Below, one piece after another: positions 29,447 to 38,501 of a stretch of 64,000 nt of DNA; the first letter of the stretch is position 1; every line of letters begins with the position of its first letter. Source of the stretch: Polycyclovorans algicola TG408 (GTDB lineage Bacteria > Pseudomonadota > Gammaproteobacteria > Nevskiales > Nevskiaceae); assembly GCF_000711245.1 (NCBI RefSeq), contig NZ_JOMH01000001.1, positions 2,970,830-3,034,829 of the forward strand, in the 5' to 3' direction. The notes beneath the pieces were generated by a model. The model was given only the letters and a program-made list of their open reading frames with translations. It searched no databases and was not told where the DNA came from. Position numbers and translations under genes: made by a program.

Positions 29447-30163
29447 TTAGGCGTCCAGCGGCGGTGCCTCCAAGCCGTCGCGCAGCCGCTCGAACGCACT
29501 GTCGACGTCGTCCTGAATGCTATAAAGCTGCAGGTCCTCCGGGCTGATCAGCCCCCGGTCCGCCAGCATCTGAAAATTGACCACGCCCTCCCAGAACTCC
29601 TTGCCGTAGAGGATGATCGGCATCGGCGCCGACTTGCCGGTTTGGGTCAACGTCAGCAACTCGAACAATTCGTCAAGGGTGCCGAAGCCGCCCGGAAAAA
29701 TCACCGCCGCGCGCGCCAGCTTCAGAAACCAGAATTTGCGCAGAAAGAAATAGTGAAACTCCACTGCATGATCTTCCTGAACATGCGGATTGACGTGCTG
29801 CTCGAACGGCAATGAGATGTTCAAACCAATATTGAGGCTGCGATCAACCCGCGCCGCGCCCTCATGACCCGCCTGCATGATGCCGGGGCCCCCGCCAGTG
29901 ATGAGGTGAAAACGATCTGCAGCGGCGTGGGTGTCGACCGTCCAGCGCGCCAGACGCTCACCGAGCGCGGCGGCCTCGCGGTAGTAATCGCGCTGGCCGT
30001 CAATCGACCGCGTGCGCGCCGAGCCGAAAAAGATCACGCCCTGACGGACGCCGAGTCGGTCAAAACGCTGCTCGGGCTCGGAATACTCGCAGAGGATGCG
30101 AATACTCCGAGCCTTTTCACTGTTGAGAAAAACCTCGTTCTTGTATGCCTTGGTGATGGCCAT
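29447..30163 (-). CDS. LOG family protein (nucleoside 5'-monophosphate phosphoribohydrolase-like)
   Basis: 238 residues of Rossmann-like LOG/TIGR00730 fold. Diagnostic motifs are ITGGGPGIMQAG near residue 88-99 and PGGFGTLDE at 157-165, which bind and cleave the ribose-base bond of nucleotide monophosphates (cytokinin riboside phosphates in plants; AMP and related nucleotides in bacteria). The N-terminus, ARSIRILCEYSEPEQRFDRLGVRQGVIFFGSAR, is of the longer bacterial type. Likely cytoplasmic. The in vivo role in bacteria is not settled. Confidence 0.85.
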   Translation of the reverse strand: MAITKAYKNEVFLNSEKARSIRILCEYSEPEQRFDRLGVRQGVIFFGSARTRSIDGQRDYYREAAALGERLARWTVDTHAAADRFHLITGGGPGIMQAGHEGAARVDRSLNIGLNISLPFEQHVNPHVQEDHAVEFHYFFLRKFWFLKLARAAVIFPGGFGTLDELFELLTLTQTGKSAPMPIILYGKEFWEGVVNFQMLADRGLISPEDLQLYSIQDDVDSAFERLRDGLEAPPLDA

Positions 30164-30230
30164 TTCAGCGGCTACCGGAGATCAGGGCGGGCGACCATAG
30201 CAGGTCCGTGTGTCTACCCGGCGGGCCGAT

Positions 30231-32141
30231 TCAGGCGGCCAGCTTGACCCCGGCAGCGAGCGGCGTGTGCGCCTTGTGGCGCAGCAACTGGCCGAAGCGC
30301 TCATGGCCAAAGCTCGGGACGTAGGCGCCGTTGCCCCACGCGACCTTGCCGTTGATCAGCGTATAGCGGACCACCCCGTCGCTGCGGTTGACCAGTTGGT
30401 GATGCGCGAAGGCCTCGCGGTACAGATACTGCACGTTGGCTTCGGAATCATAGGCCGCCAGAGCCTCGGGATCGATCACGGCCAGGTCAGCACGCGCCCC
30501 GACCTTGAGCACGCCCACGTCCAGCCCGAAGAGCTCAGCCGGCTCTTCAGTCAGGCGATGCACCGCGTACGCAACCTGCGCCAGGCCCTCCTGTTGGGCG
30601 ATCTTCAGCATCCTCAGATTGCCGTCGTAAAAGGCCATGTTGGTCAGGTGAGCGCCGCTGTCGTTGAAGCCCGGCAGCAGCAGCGGGTTGAACAACAGGT
30701 CGCGCACCACCTTGGGGTCACGGTTGGCGGTGACCGTGGTCCAGCGCAGCGCCGTGTCGAACTCACGCAGCAAGTGCAGGAAAAAATCGGCGTCATCGCA
30801 AGGCTTGGGGAAGCGCGCAAAAGCCTCGGCTTCGGCCACCGAAACCGCGCCGGCGCCGCTGCGCTGCCACTGCTGCAGACGGTCGAAGACGGTCTGCATC
30901 AGCGTGCCATTCCACTCGGCCTGCGGGCAGCGGTCGATGGTCATGTCGTCGAGCCGCCGCGACAGCACGATGTCTTCGCGCTTCAGCAGGCGCAGCAGAT
31001 TGGCCAGATTGAAGCCGCGTTTGCCCTTGAACCACATGCGCCGATAAGACTTGACCCACGCCGGGTCGTGGAGGATGGCCATGCGCGCGGCGCGGTCATC
31101 GAGGTCACATTCGTTGAGGCGGCGCAGCTCCGGAATCTCTTCCGACAGCGGCGTCACCACGCCGTCGCTCCAGGTCTTGAACGGGGCGGCCAGCGCCTGC
31201 AGGCGGAAGTGGCCTTTGATCAACCGGGAATTGAGAATCTTTGACAACAGCAGCCCCAGCTTGACGATGGAGCGGTTGGTCGCAACATCAATTGCCGCAA
31301 CAGCCGTCACCTTCAGGGCTTTGCCGTGCAGGCGCCCCGAGGTCAGCAAAAAGTTGCGCACCACCGCGAGCTTGTCGTCTTTGGGCGGGGTCGCCTGCCA
31401 GACGCGGCCCCAGCGACGTACCACGCCGGTGAGCGCCTTGAGTTCGCTGTAGGGCGCAAATTGGGTGGGAATCTGCTTGTCGGTGTGCGGCTGGTTGGCC
31501 AAGAAATGGAACGGTAGCGCGTCGGTTGAAAAGCCGACGTAGCCTTCTTCCATCCCTTTCTCGAGCAAGGCTTTCATCTGCGCCAGCTCGTCGGCCGTGG
31601 GGTTGCGGGTGACCGACGCCTTGAGCCCCATCACCTCAATGCGCAACATCGAATGGGGAATCATGGTGACAAAATTCGGCCCCAGCGCAAGCGCATCAAA
31701 GTGATCGAGATACGCCGCCGAGGTGGTCCACGTGCATTGATCGGCAACCTTGGCCAGCACCGGCTTGGGCACGTTCTCGACCCGGGCAAAGCAGTCGACG
31801 ATAGGGTCTTCGCCATTGCGTCGCTGATGGCCGTAAGTCACCCCGAGCGAGCAGTTGGCGGCAATGACCGTGGTCGTGCCATGACGTACCGCCTCGGGCA
31901 GACCGGGCTCCAGCTCGACCTCAAGGTCGAAATGGGTGTGCACGTCCAGCAGGCCCGGGATCAGCCACTGGCCCTCAAGGTCCAGCGTCTGTTCGGCGCG
32001 CTCGCTCGGCAAGTGGGCATCGATGGCGTCGATAACACCGCCGGCGATCGCAACATCGGTCTTGCGGGCCGGGGCGCCGGTGCCGTCGAAGACCAGCGCG
32101 TTCTTCAGCAGCAGGGACCACCGGGGAGACGTTCCGTCCAT
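30231..32141 (-). CDS. Amidohydrolase, N-acyl-D-amino-acid deacylase-like
   Basis: 636 residues from the ATG at 32141, preceded by AGGAG with 6-bp spacing; the in-frame upstream extension is discounted. Metal-dependent amidohydrolase fold with the HxH of DVHTHFDLEV, then HGTTTVIAANCSLGV, IPHSMLRI and the late DSGAHL loop; a C-terminal composite beta-sandwich returns as GVLKVGARADLAVIDPE. It is nearest in type to D-aminoacylases (COG3653), but substrate is unproved. It follows ilvE with a 185-bp gap on the same strand. The length is slightly above the usual 480-600 residues. Confidence 0.82.
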   Translation of the reverse strand: MDGTSPRWSLLLKNALVFDGTGAPARKTDVAIAGGVIDAIDAHLPSERAEQTLDLEGQWLIPGLLDVHTHFDLEVELEPGLPEAVRHGTTTVIAANCSLGVTYGHQRRNGEDPIVDCFARVENVPKPVLAKVADQCTWTTSAAYLDHFDALALGPNFVTMIPHSMLRIEVMGLKASVTRNPTADELAQMKALLEKGMEEGYVGFSTDALPFHFLANQPHTDKQIPTQFAPYSELKALTGVVRRWGRVWQATPPKDDKLAVVRNFLLTSGRLHGKALKVTAVAAIDVATNRSIVKLGLLLSKILNSRLIKGHFRLQALAAPFKTWSDGVVTPLSEEIPELRRLNECDLDDRAARMAILHDPAWVKSYRRMWFKGKRGFNLANLLRLLKREDIVLSRRLDDMTIDRCPQAEWNGTLMQTVFDRLQQWQRSGAGAVSVAEAEAFARFPKPCDDADFFLHLLREFDTALRWTTVTANRDPKVVRDLLFNPLLLPGFNDSGAHLTNMAFYDGNLRMLKIAQQEGLAQVAYAVHRLTEEPAELFGLDVGVLKVGARADLAVIDPEALAAYDSEANVQYLYREAFAHHQLVNRSDGVVRYTLINGKVAWGNGAYVPSFGHERFGQLLRHKAHTPLAAGVKLAA

Positions 32142-32326
32142 GTCCAACTCCTGACGCAAATGGTTGAGCGGGTTTCGCGGCCCCATTTTAGGGCCGACTG
32201 CGCCGCAACCCGCTAGGAAGATCAACCACTTGGACATCGCGACGCTAGGAAATCGGACCCAGCACGACAGGCCCCCGCTGGGCGCCGTTGGGTCCGATCA
32301 ACAGCGCCGGCGGACCAGCCGTCCCA

Positions 32327-33250
32327 TTAAATGGCGCTCAGCCAAGAGGCGTAGCGCGGCGCCTTGCCGGTCACCACGTCGAGATACGCCGCCTGCAGCT
32401 TGGCGGTGATGGGACCACGGCCGCCATCACCCACCGGCCGGTTGTCGACTTCGCGAATCGGTGTCACTTCAGCCGCCGTGCCGGTAAAGAACGCCTCATC
32501 GCAGCAGTAAAGTTCGTCGCGCGTAATGCGACGTTCCTTCACGGTGTAACCGAAGTCTTCGGCCAGGGTCATCACCGTGCGACGGGTGATGCCGTCCAGC
32601 GCGCTGGTCACGTCAGGCGTCGAAATCACACCATTGGTGACCACGAAAATGTTCTCGGCGCTGCCCTCGGCAACATAGCCATCGGGATCAAGCATCAGCG
32701 CCTCGTCGTAGCCATCCTTGAGCACTTCGTTGAGCGCCATCGACGAGTTCAGGTAATTGGCGTTGGCCTTGGCACGACACATCGACGCGTTGACGTAGTT
32801 GCGCGAAAACGAGCTGGTCTTGATGCGGATGCCGCGCTCCATGTTCTCGGCGCCCAGATAGGCGCCCCACTCCCACGCCGCAACGATGACGTGGGTCTTG
32901 AGCCCGGTGGCGCGCAGACCCATGCCTTCGGAGCCATAGAACGCCATGGGCCGCAGGTAGGCGCTGGCGAGCTTGTTGGCACGTAGCACCTCTTTCTGCG
33001 CCTCGTTAAGTTCGGCAGCGGTGTACGGCATGCCCATGCCAATGATCTTGGCCGAGTTCATCAACCGCTTGGTGTGCTCTTCAAGCCGGAAAATCGCGGT
33101 GCCGTCGGGCGTCTGATAGGCGCGAACCCCTTCGAAGCAGCCGACGCCGTAGTGCAGGGAATACGTCAGGACGTGGGTCGTGCACTCGCGCCAGGGCTTG
33201 AGTTCACCGTCGAACCAGATGAAGCCGTCGCGATCGGCAAAAGAGGTCAT
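32327..33250 (-). CDS. ilvE: Branched-chain amino-acid aminotransferase
   Basis: PLP class-IV aminotransferase acting in the last step of Ile/Leu/Val synthesis. 307 residues from the ATG at 33250. The PLP Lys sits in the CRAKANANYLNSSMALNEV segment. EGSAENIF and SALDGITRRTVM are the typical substrate/phosphate-binding loops. The N-terminus MTSFADRDGFIWFDGEL is the usual ilvE start. It follows glnE by about 75 bp, an arrangement common in pseudomonads and relatives. Confidence 0.95.
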   Translation of the reverse strand: MTSFADRDGFIWFDGELKPWRECTTHVLTYSLHYGVGCFEGVRAYQTPDGTAIFRLEEHTKRLMNSAKIIGMGMPYTAAELNEAQKEVLRANKLASAYLRPMAFYGSEGMGLRATGLKTHVIVAAWEWGAYLGAENMERGIRIKTSSFSRNYVNASMCRAKANANYLNSSMALNEVLKDGYDEALMLDPDGYVAEGSAENIFVVTNGVISTPDVTSALDGITRRTVMTLAEDFGYTVKERRITRDELYCCDEAFFTGTAAEVTPIREVDNRPVGDGGRGPITAKLQAAYLDVVTGKAPRYASWLSAI

Positions 33251-33325
33251 GCGTGTCAATCCTTCAAAGAGTGAGCCGCCGGCTGCGGGCAAGCCGATCA
33301 TTATAAAGATCGCGACGCCCGAGAG

Positions 33326-36046
33326 TTACGACGCGTTCACCACCCCGTTAAAGGTCGCCTGCCAAGCCTGCGCAATCACCGCCTGCGGCCCAGTGGCCGT
33401 CTCGCGCGACACGCGGGTCCCGACGTTTTCCAACGCCCGGCCATGGGCCAGATCGCGCAATTCACGATAGGCGGCAATCAGGCGCTCCTTGAAGTCGGCC
33501 GAGATCACCTGTGCCTCGGACAGCACTTCGAGTTGCCGCCAGTTGTCGGACCACTGCAAGACCGCCGGAACGTTCGCGGCCTCGCGCAGCACCAGGTACT
33601 GGGTGATGAACTCGGCATCGGTCAGACCGCCGACACCATGCTTGATGTCCCACTCGGTGTCGTTGCTACGGTCCAGACTCGCGCGCATCTTCTGCCGCAT
33701 TTCGACGATGGCGCGTGCCAGCTCGGCCTGCTCGCGCGGCTGCGCGAGGGTCTCGGCGCGGATTGCCTGAAACGACGCGGCGAGCCCTGCCGGCCCACAC
33801 AGAAAGCGCGCGCGGGTCAATGCCTGATGCTCCCAGGTCCACGCCGATTCACGCTGGTAGCGAGCGAACCCCGACAGTGAGATCACCACCAGCCCCGACT
33901 GCCCGTTGGGACGAAGCTGCAGGTCGACTTCGTACACCCGACCGGCGGCAGTCCGCGTCGACAGCAGGTTGATCATGCGTTGCGCGCAGCGGGCAAACCA
34001 GGTGCTGACGTCGAGTGTGCGCCGGCCGTCAACGGTTTCGGCCTGCGGCTCGTCGGCATCGTGAATGAAGACCAGGTCGAGGTCGGAGCCATAGCCCATC
34101 TCGATGCCGCCGAGCTTGCCGTAGCCGATGACCGCCAAGCCGGCAGGGCTGCCGTCGGCCTTGACCGGGCGGCCAAACTCGGCGGTCATGGCACGGGTGA
34201 CTTGGTCCAGCGCAACTTCCAGCAGGCACTCTGCCAACCAGGTCAGTCGGTCACTGACCTGCACCAGCGGCAGATCTTCGAGCAGGTCGGCGGCCGCCAC
34301 GCGCAAAGAGATGTCTTTCTGAAAACGTCGTAATGCGTTGTTCAGGCCCTCGGGATCTTCCGGCGGCAGTGTCGAAAGTCGGTCTTCGAGCTCGCGGGCG
34401 ATATCGTCACGGGTCATCGGCGCTAGCAGCGTGCGCGGGTCCAGCAACTGGTCGAGCAGTGCCGGGCTGCCGGCCAAATACTCACTGAGCCACGGACTCG
34501 CCGCCGCCAGCCGCAGCAACTGACGTCGTGCCACGGGCGCGTCGCGCAGCAGGCTGATGTAGGTGCTGCGACCGGTAATGGCCGCAACAATGCTCAGCAC
34601 GCGGCGCGCGGTGATGCCGGGCTGGTCCACCTTGAGTGCTTCAACCAGCAACTGGCCAACCAGGCAGCGCAGGCGCTCGACGGAGCTGGCGCGCAGCAGG
34701 GTCAGATGCCGGTCAGCGGCCAGCGATAAAAGGTCCCGCGCCAGCGGCTCGGCCGGTCGCAACCCAGCATCGTGCAGCGCCTCGGCGGCGGCTTCGGCCT
34801 CGATACGGTGATCAAACACCAGGCCCACCAGGCGCATCAGTGGCGAGTCATCAACCTGATCTTCGGCGAACACCTCGGTGAACAGGGCGCGCACCCGCGC
34901 CCGCACGGCACGGGTGGTCTCGGCCAGCGTGGCGGCGTCCGCCGCCCCCAGCGGGCCGGCCAGCCGCTGGCGCGCCGCCGGGTCGGCCGGAAAGCGATGG
35001 GTCTGCTCGTCGGCCTGCATTTGGATGGCGTTTTCCAGCCGTCGCAGAAACACGTAATCGGCATCGAGCTGGCGGGCGCGGTCGGCCTCCAGCAGCCGCT
35101 GCTCGGCCAACAGCGCCAGCGTCGGCCTGAGCTGTGTTGAGCGCAGTCCCGTGTCCTGTCCACCGCGCACCAGCTGAAAACTCTGGACGATGAACTCCAC
35201 CTCGCGGATGCCGCCAGCCCCGAGCTTGACGTGGTCCTCCAGCCCTTTGCGCGTCACCTCGTCTTCGATCAGTCGCTTGAGCTCGCGCAGACTGTTGATG
35301 GCGTCGAAATCGAGATAGCGGCGATAAACGAACGGGGTCAGGTTGGTCAGCAGGCGCCGCCCGGACTGCAGGTCACCGGCGATGGGCCGCGCCTTGATCA
35401 GCGCATAGCGCTCCCACTCGCGGCCGTGCACCTGGTAGTAATCCTCGATGGCGGCAAAACTGGCGGCGGCGGCGCCGGCACTGCCAAAGGGGCGCAGCAT
35501 CCAGTCGACACGGTAAACGAAGCCATCCTCGGTTCGCTCGGCCAGCAGGCGGGTGAAACGCTGCACCACCTTGGCAAAAAAGCTGCCGGCGTCGAGCGTC
35601 CGCGCACCGTCGGTCTCGCCGTGTCCGCTGAAGGTGAAAATCAGATCGATATCGCTGGAGAAATTGAGTTCGCGCCCCCCCAGTTTTCCCATGCCGAGAA
35701 TCATCGGCCGAATGCGCTCGCCGGCGGCATCCAGCGGCCAACCGTGGGCGGCGGCCACCGCCTGCTGGGCAAACGTCAGGGCCAGTTCGCAAGCCTGTTC
35801 AGCCAGATCGCTCAGGCCGGCCAGCGTGGTGTCAAGGTCGTCCAGCCCCTCCAGATCCCGCACCGCAAGACGCATTCGCTCGCGCAGCACGTTTTCGCGC
35901 AAATAGCGCATCGCGGCCGCCTCATCTTCAGGCGGCGGCTGTGTCCAGTGCAGTTCAGGCGCCGCCAGCACATCGTCGGTGAACCACGCTGGACGTAGCT
36001 GCGCCCATTCCGCTAGCCACGGGCTGGCCTGCAGCGCCGGCCTCAT
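33326..36046 (-). CDS. glnE: Bifunctional glutamine-synthetase adenylyltransferase/deadenylase
   Basis: Controls glutamine synthetase by adding or removing AMP. 906 residues with two nucleotidyltransferase domains, each with GxGKLGG: ILGMGKLGGRELNFSSDIDLIF near residue 115 (deadenylylase) and VIGYGKLGGIEMGYGSDLDLVF near 637 (adenylylase), each with its DxD acids. The middle contains GAGGIREVEFIVQ, which is also conserved. Length is near the E. coli value of about 946. The ATG overlaps the preceding amidase stop by 4 bp. Confidence 0.96.
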   Translation of the reverse strand: MRPALQASPWLAEWAQLRPAWFTDDVLAAPELHWTQPPPEDEAAAMRYLRENVLRERMRLAVRDLEGLDDLDTTLAGLSDLAEQACELALTFAQQAVAAAHGWPLDAAGERIRPMILGMGKLGGRELNFSSDIDLIFTFSGHGETDGARTLDAGSFFAKVVQRFTRLLAERTEDGFVYRVDWMLRPFGSAGAAAASFAAIEDYYQVHGREWERYALIKARPIAGDLQSGRRLLTNLTPFVYRRYLDFDAINSLRELKRLIEDEVTRKGLEDHVKLGAGGIREVEFIVQSFQLVRGGQDTGLRSTQLRPTLALLAEQRLLEADRARQLDADYVFLRRLENAIQMQADEQTHRFPADPAARQRLAGPLGAADAATLAETTRAVRARVRALFTEVFAEDQVDDSPLMRLVGLVFDHRIEAEAAAEALHDAGLRPAEPLARDLLSLAADRHLTLLRASSVERLRCLVGQLLVEALKVDQPGITARRVLSIVAAITGRSTYISLLRDAPVARRQLLRLAAASPWLSEYLAGSPALLDQLLDPRTLLAPMTRDDIARELEDRLSTLPPEDPEGLNNALRRFQKDISLRVAAADLLEDLPLVQVSDRLTWLAECLLEVALDQVTRAMTAEFGRPVKADGSPAGLAVIGYGKLGGIEMGYGSDLDLVFIHDADEPQAETVDGRRTLDVSTWFARCAQRMINLLSTRTAAGRVYEVDLQLRPNGQSGLVVISLSGFARYQRESAWTWEHQALTRARFLCGPAGLAASFQAIRAETLAQPREQAELARAIVEMRQKMRASLDRSNDTEWDIKHGVGGLTDAEFITQYLVLREAANVPAVLQWSDNWRQLEVLSEAQVISADFKERLIAAYRELRDLAHGRALENVGTRVSRETATGPQAVIAQAWQATFNGVVNAS

Positions 36047-37524
36047 GGCAGCGCCCGCCGCTGCGCCCAGGGGTGCGCCGCCTCAAGCTGGGCCGCCAAT
36101 TGCAACATCACCGCCTCACCGCCGACCGGGCCGTTGAACAAGACGCCGATGGGCAGGCCGTCCGCCGCCTGGTGCAGTGGCACGCTCATCGACGGCGTGC
36201 CGGTGAGGTTGGCCAACTGGGTGAAAGGCACCCGCGCCAGCTGCGTGTTGGTCATCTCGTCCACCACGCCGGTTTTCAGCAGCGCACGCCCCAGGTTGCC
36301 GGCCAAAAGCGGCTTCACCAGCCATTGCTGCCACGCCGGCATGTCCTGGCTGCCGATGCGCGCCGGTGGCTGGGCCAGGCTGGGGGTCAGGTAAAGGTCA
36401 TAGTGCTGGTAGAACGCGCCGAGGGCGCGACTGAAGTCGTTCCAGCGCCGCCGCTGTTGCACATAGTCGGCAGCGCTGATGGCCCGACCCAGCAGGGCCA
36501 GTACGCGCGTCTCCAGCTCGAAGTCCGCTTCGTCGGCACCTGCCGCCACCGCCTCGGCAACACTGGCGGCAACCTGACCGAAATACAAATGAAAGTAGGC
36601 GCGGGCCAGCATCTGACCGTCGATGTCCGGCGCGGCCGCCTCGACGTGATGCCCCAGCGCCACCAGCTGCGCCGCGGTTCGTTCCACCGCCGCACGATGC
36701 TCGGCGTGGACCGGGGTGCCCAACGGCGAGTGCTCGCAGAAGGCGATGCGCAGGGGCCCGGGCGGCCTGGCACTTTGCTGCCGAAACGGCGTGGCGCCGG
36801 TCGTGAAGGGATACGGCTCGCCCGCTTGCGGCCCGGCCATGACGTCAAGCATGGCGGCCGCGTCACGAACGCTGTTGCTGACGACGCCGTCGGCACTGGC
36901 GCCTTCCCAGACCTCGCCCTGCGCCGGGCCCACCGACACCCGGCCACGACCGGGGCGAAAGCCGAACAGGCCGCACATGGCCGCCGGGATGCGAATCGAA
37001 CCGCCGCCGTCATTGGCACCCGCCATCGGCACGATGCCCGCCGCCACCGCGGCGGCCGAGCCGCCGCTGGAACCGCCCGACGTCAGGTCAAGCTGCCAGG
37101 GGTTGCGCGTCGGCCCCCACAGCAGCGGCTCGGTGGTGCCTTTAAGTCCCAGCTCCGGGGTATTGGTCTTGCCAAAAATGACCAGCCCGGCCTTGAGCCA
37201 TTGCTCGACCATGTGGGCGTGGCGCGACGGCACGTTGTCGCGCAGCGCCCGCGATCCGCAGGCGGTCGGCACGCCGGCGTAGTCTTGGACCAGGTCCTTG
37301 ATCAGAAACGGCACACCGGCGAAAAGGCCATCAAGCGGCTGCCGGGCGCGCGCCTCCGCCTCGCCAGCCATGTCGACGATGACGGCGTTGATTTGCGGGT
37401 TGACCGCCGCCGACCGCGCCCGGGCGAGTGCCAACAATTCGACCGCCGTGGTCTGGCCGCTGGCGACGATTTCGGCAAGGCCTAGGCCGTCCAGCTGTCG
37501 GTATTCATCGAAATTCAACGTCAA
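36043..37524 (-). CDS. Amidase (amidase-signature family)
   Basis: 493 residues with the Ser-cisSer-Lys triad of amidase-signature hydrolases: Lys in FLIKDLVQDYAG, the GGSSGGSAAAVAAG loop, and the nucleophile Ser in DGGGSIRIPAAMCG. Cytoplasmic; no signal peptide. General length of about 490 is typical. Substrate class is unknown: 6-aminohexanoate-cyclic-dimer-type amidases share this layout, but so do general amidases. It precedes glnE with a 4-bp overlap, suggesting co-transcription. Confidence 0.88.
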   Translation of the reverse strand: MTLNFDEYRQLDGLGLAEIVASGQTTAVELLALARARSAAVNPQINAVIVDMAGEAEARARQPLDGLFAGVPFLIKDLVQDYAGVPTACGSRALRDNVPSRHAHMVEQWLKAGLVIFGKTNTPELGLKGTTEPLLWGPTRNPWQLDLTSGGSSGGSAAAVAAGIVPMAGANDGGGSIRIPAAMCGLFGFRPGRGRVSVGPAQGEVWEGASADGVVSNSVRDAAAMLDVMAGPQAGEPYPFTTGATPFRQQSARPPGPLRIAFCEHSPLGTPVHAEHRAAVERTAAQLVALGHHVEAAAPDIDGQMLARAYFHLYFGQVAASVAEAVAAGADEADFELETRVLALLGRAISAADYVQQRRRWNDFSRALGAFYQHYDLYLTPSLAQPPARIGSQDMPAWQQWLVKPLLAGNLGRALLKTGVVDEMTNTQLARVPFTQLANLTGTPSMSVPLHQAADGLPIGVLFNGPVGGEAVMLQLAAQLEAAHPWAQRRALP

Positions 37525-37566
37525 CTCCCTTGGGCGATATTCCGCGTCAGAATTGGCGCCTGAAGG

Positions 37567-37851
37567 CTACAGAAACTCGCAGAGGTAAGCGGCCGGGCCG
37601 CCCACGGCTTCGACGTCGAAGCCGCTGGACGCGGGAATTTCGAAGCAGGTCCCCGCCGGATAGCTCAGCCACTCGTGGCGGCCATCGAGTTTGGCCCGCA
37701 ACGCGCCGCTGACGACGGTCATGCGTTCGGCGGCCTCGGTGCCGAAGTGGTAACTGCCGGGTTCAATCACGCCGACACTGGCGCGCCGGCCGAGACGCTC
37801 AAAGCCGACACTCTGCACCGCACCCTCGAAGTAGACGCTGTGTTTCAACAC
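37567..37851 (-). CDS. ppnP: Pyrimidine/purine nucleoside phosphorylase
   Basis: 94-residue cupin-fold protein that phosphorolyses several nucleosides to base and ribose-1-phosphate. The sequence RASVGVIEPGSYHFGTEAAE, ERMTVVSGAL and CFEIPASSGF closely parallels E. coli PpnP (YaiE), and the protein ends in AAYLCEFL. It starts just after the terminator of the cellulose operon and ends 43 bp before the amidase gene. Confidence 0.92.
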   Translation of the reverse strand: MLKHSVYFEGAVQSVGFERLGRRASVGVIEPGSYHFGTEAAERMTVVSGALRAKLDGRHEWLSYPAGTCFEIPASSGFDVEAVGGPAAYLCEFL

Positions 37852-37874
37852 GCTTGACGCTCCTGATCACACAC

Positions 37875-37910
37875 AAAAAACCCGCCAGCGTCGTCGAGAC
37901 GCGGGCGGGT
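37875..37910 (-). terminator. Rho-independent terminator of the cellulose operon
   Basis: On the minus strand, ACCCGCC pairs with GGCGGGT around an inner GCGTC/GACGC stem, followed by a run of six T. It lies about 20 bp after the last gene (TPR lipoprotein) and separates it from ppnP. Confidence 0.9.
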
Positions 37911-37931
37911 GGCCTTGCCACCTGACTCGGC

Positions 37932-38501
37932 TCAGTATCTTACGGGCTGAGCGTTCCACAGTGGCGGCGCCGGGGGCGGCACGTTGGGCCGATTGAGGGT
38001 GGGAACCCCATCGTTCGGATGCGGCACCACACCGTAAGGATCACTGGCGCTCATGCCATAGGCCTGCACCCAATGCCGCAATCGCGCCAGGTTGGCGGCA
38101 ATTTCCGGATCGTCGGGCGACAGCCGCGAGGCGCGCTCGAGCAGTTCGATGGCTTCGTAGTAATGCCCCTGCTCGCTACGCACCACCGCCATGTTGTTGA
38201 TGGCCGCGGGATCGAAGGGGTTGACTTGCAGCGCTTCCTGCAGGGCCTGCTCGGCCGCATCGGGTTGCCCTTCGGCCAGATACTGCCGGGCGACCATGTC
38301 CTGGGTCACGAACGACGACTGGCCCTCGGGCTCGAACGGCGTTTCGCGCACGGGCACCGGGTAGGTGTTGCGCAGTGGCCCGGCGGTTTCAACGCGGTAG
38401 TCGGCGTCGCCGACCGGAATGATCTGACGCTCGGACGCCGTGCTGGCGCAGCCGGCCAGCGACACTGCGGTCAGCGTGACCCAGATTCGGAAGACGCTCA
38501 T
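37932..38501 (-). CDS. TPR-containing lipoprotein at the end of the cellulose operon
   Basis: 189 residues. Lipoprotein signal with lipobox LAGC (Cys18), then a linker and two to three TPR helices (ARQYLAEGQPDAAEQALQEALQVNPFDPAAINNMAVVRSEQGHYYEAIELLERASRL is the repeat region, residues about 71-125), then a Pro-rich tail. The next residues after the Cys do not include an Asp, so an outer-membrane location is expected. It overlaps bcsC by 4 bp, so it is part of the operon. It is not a known bcs component that I recognise; a role in guiding or anchoring BcsC is inference. Confidence 0.75.
   Translation of the reverse strand: MSVFRIWVTLTAVSLAGCASTASERQIIPVGDADYRVETAGPLRNTYPVPVRETPFEPEGQSSFVTQDMVARQYLAEGQPDAAEQALQEALQVNPFDPAAINNMAVVRSEQGHYYEAIELLERASRLSPDDPEIAANLARLRHWVQAYGMSASDPYGVVPHPNDGVPTLNRPNVPPPAPPLWNAQPVRY

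Noticed and set aside
32142-32237. Lipoprotein-like N-terminal extension of the amidohydrolase (LIFLAGC)
   Set aside because: The ATG at 32141 has an ideal AGGAG, and the domain starts right after it; the upstream reading looks incidental.
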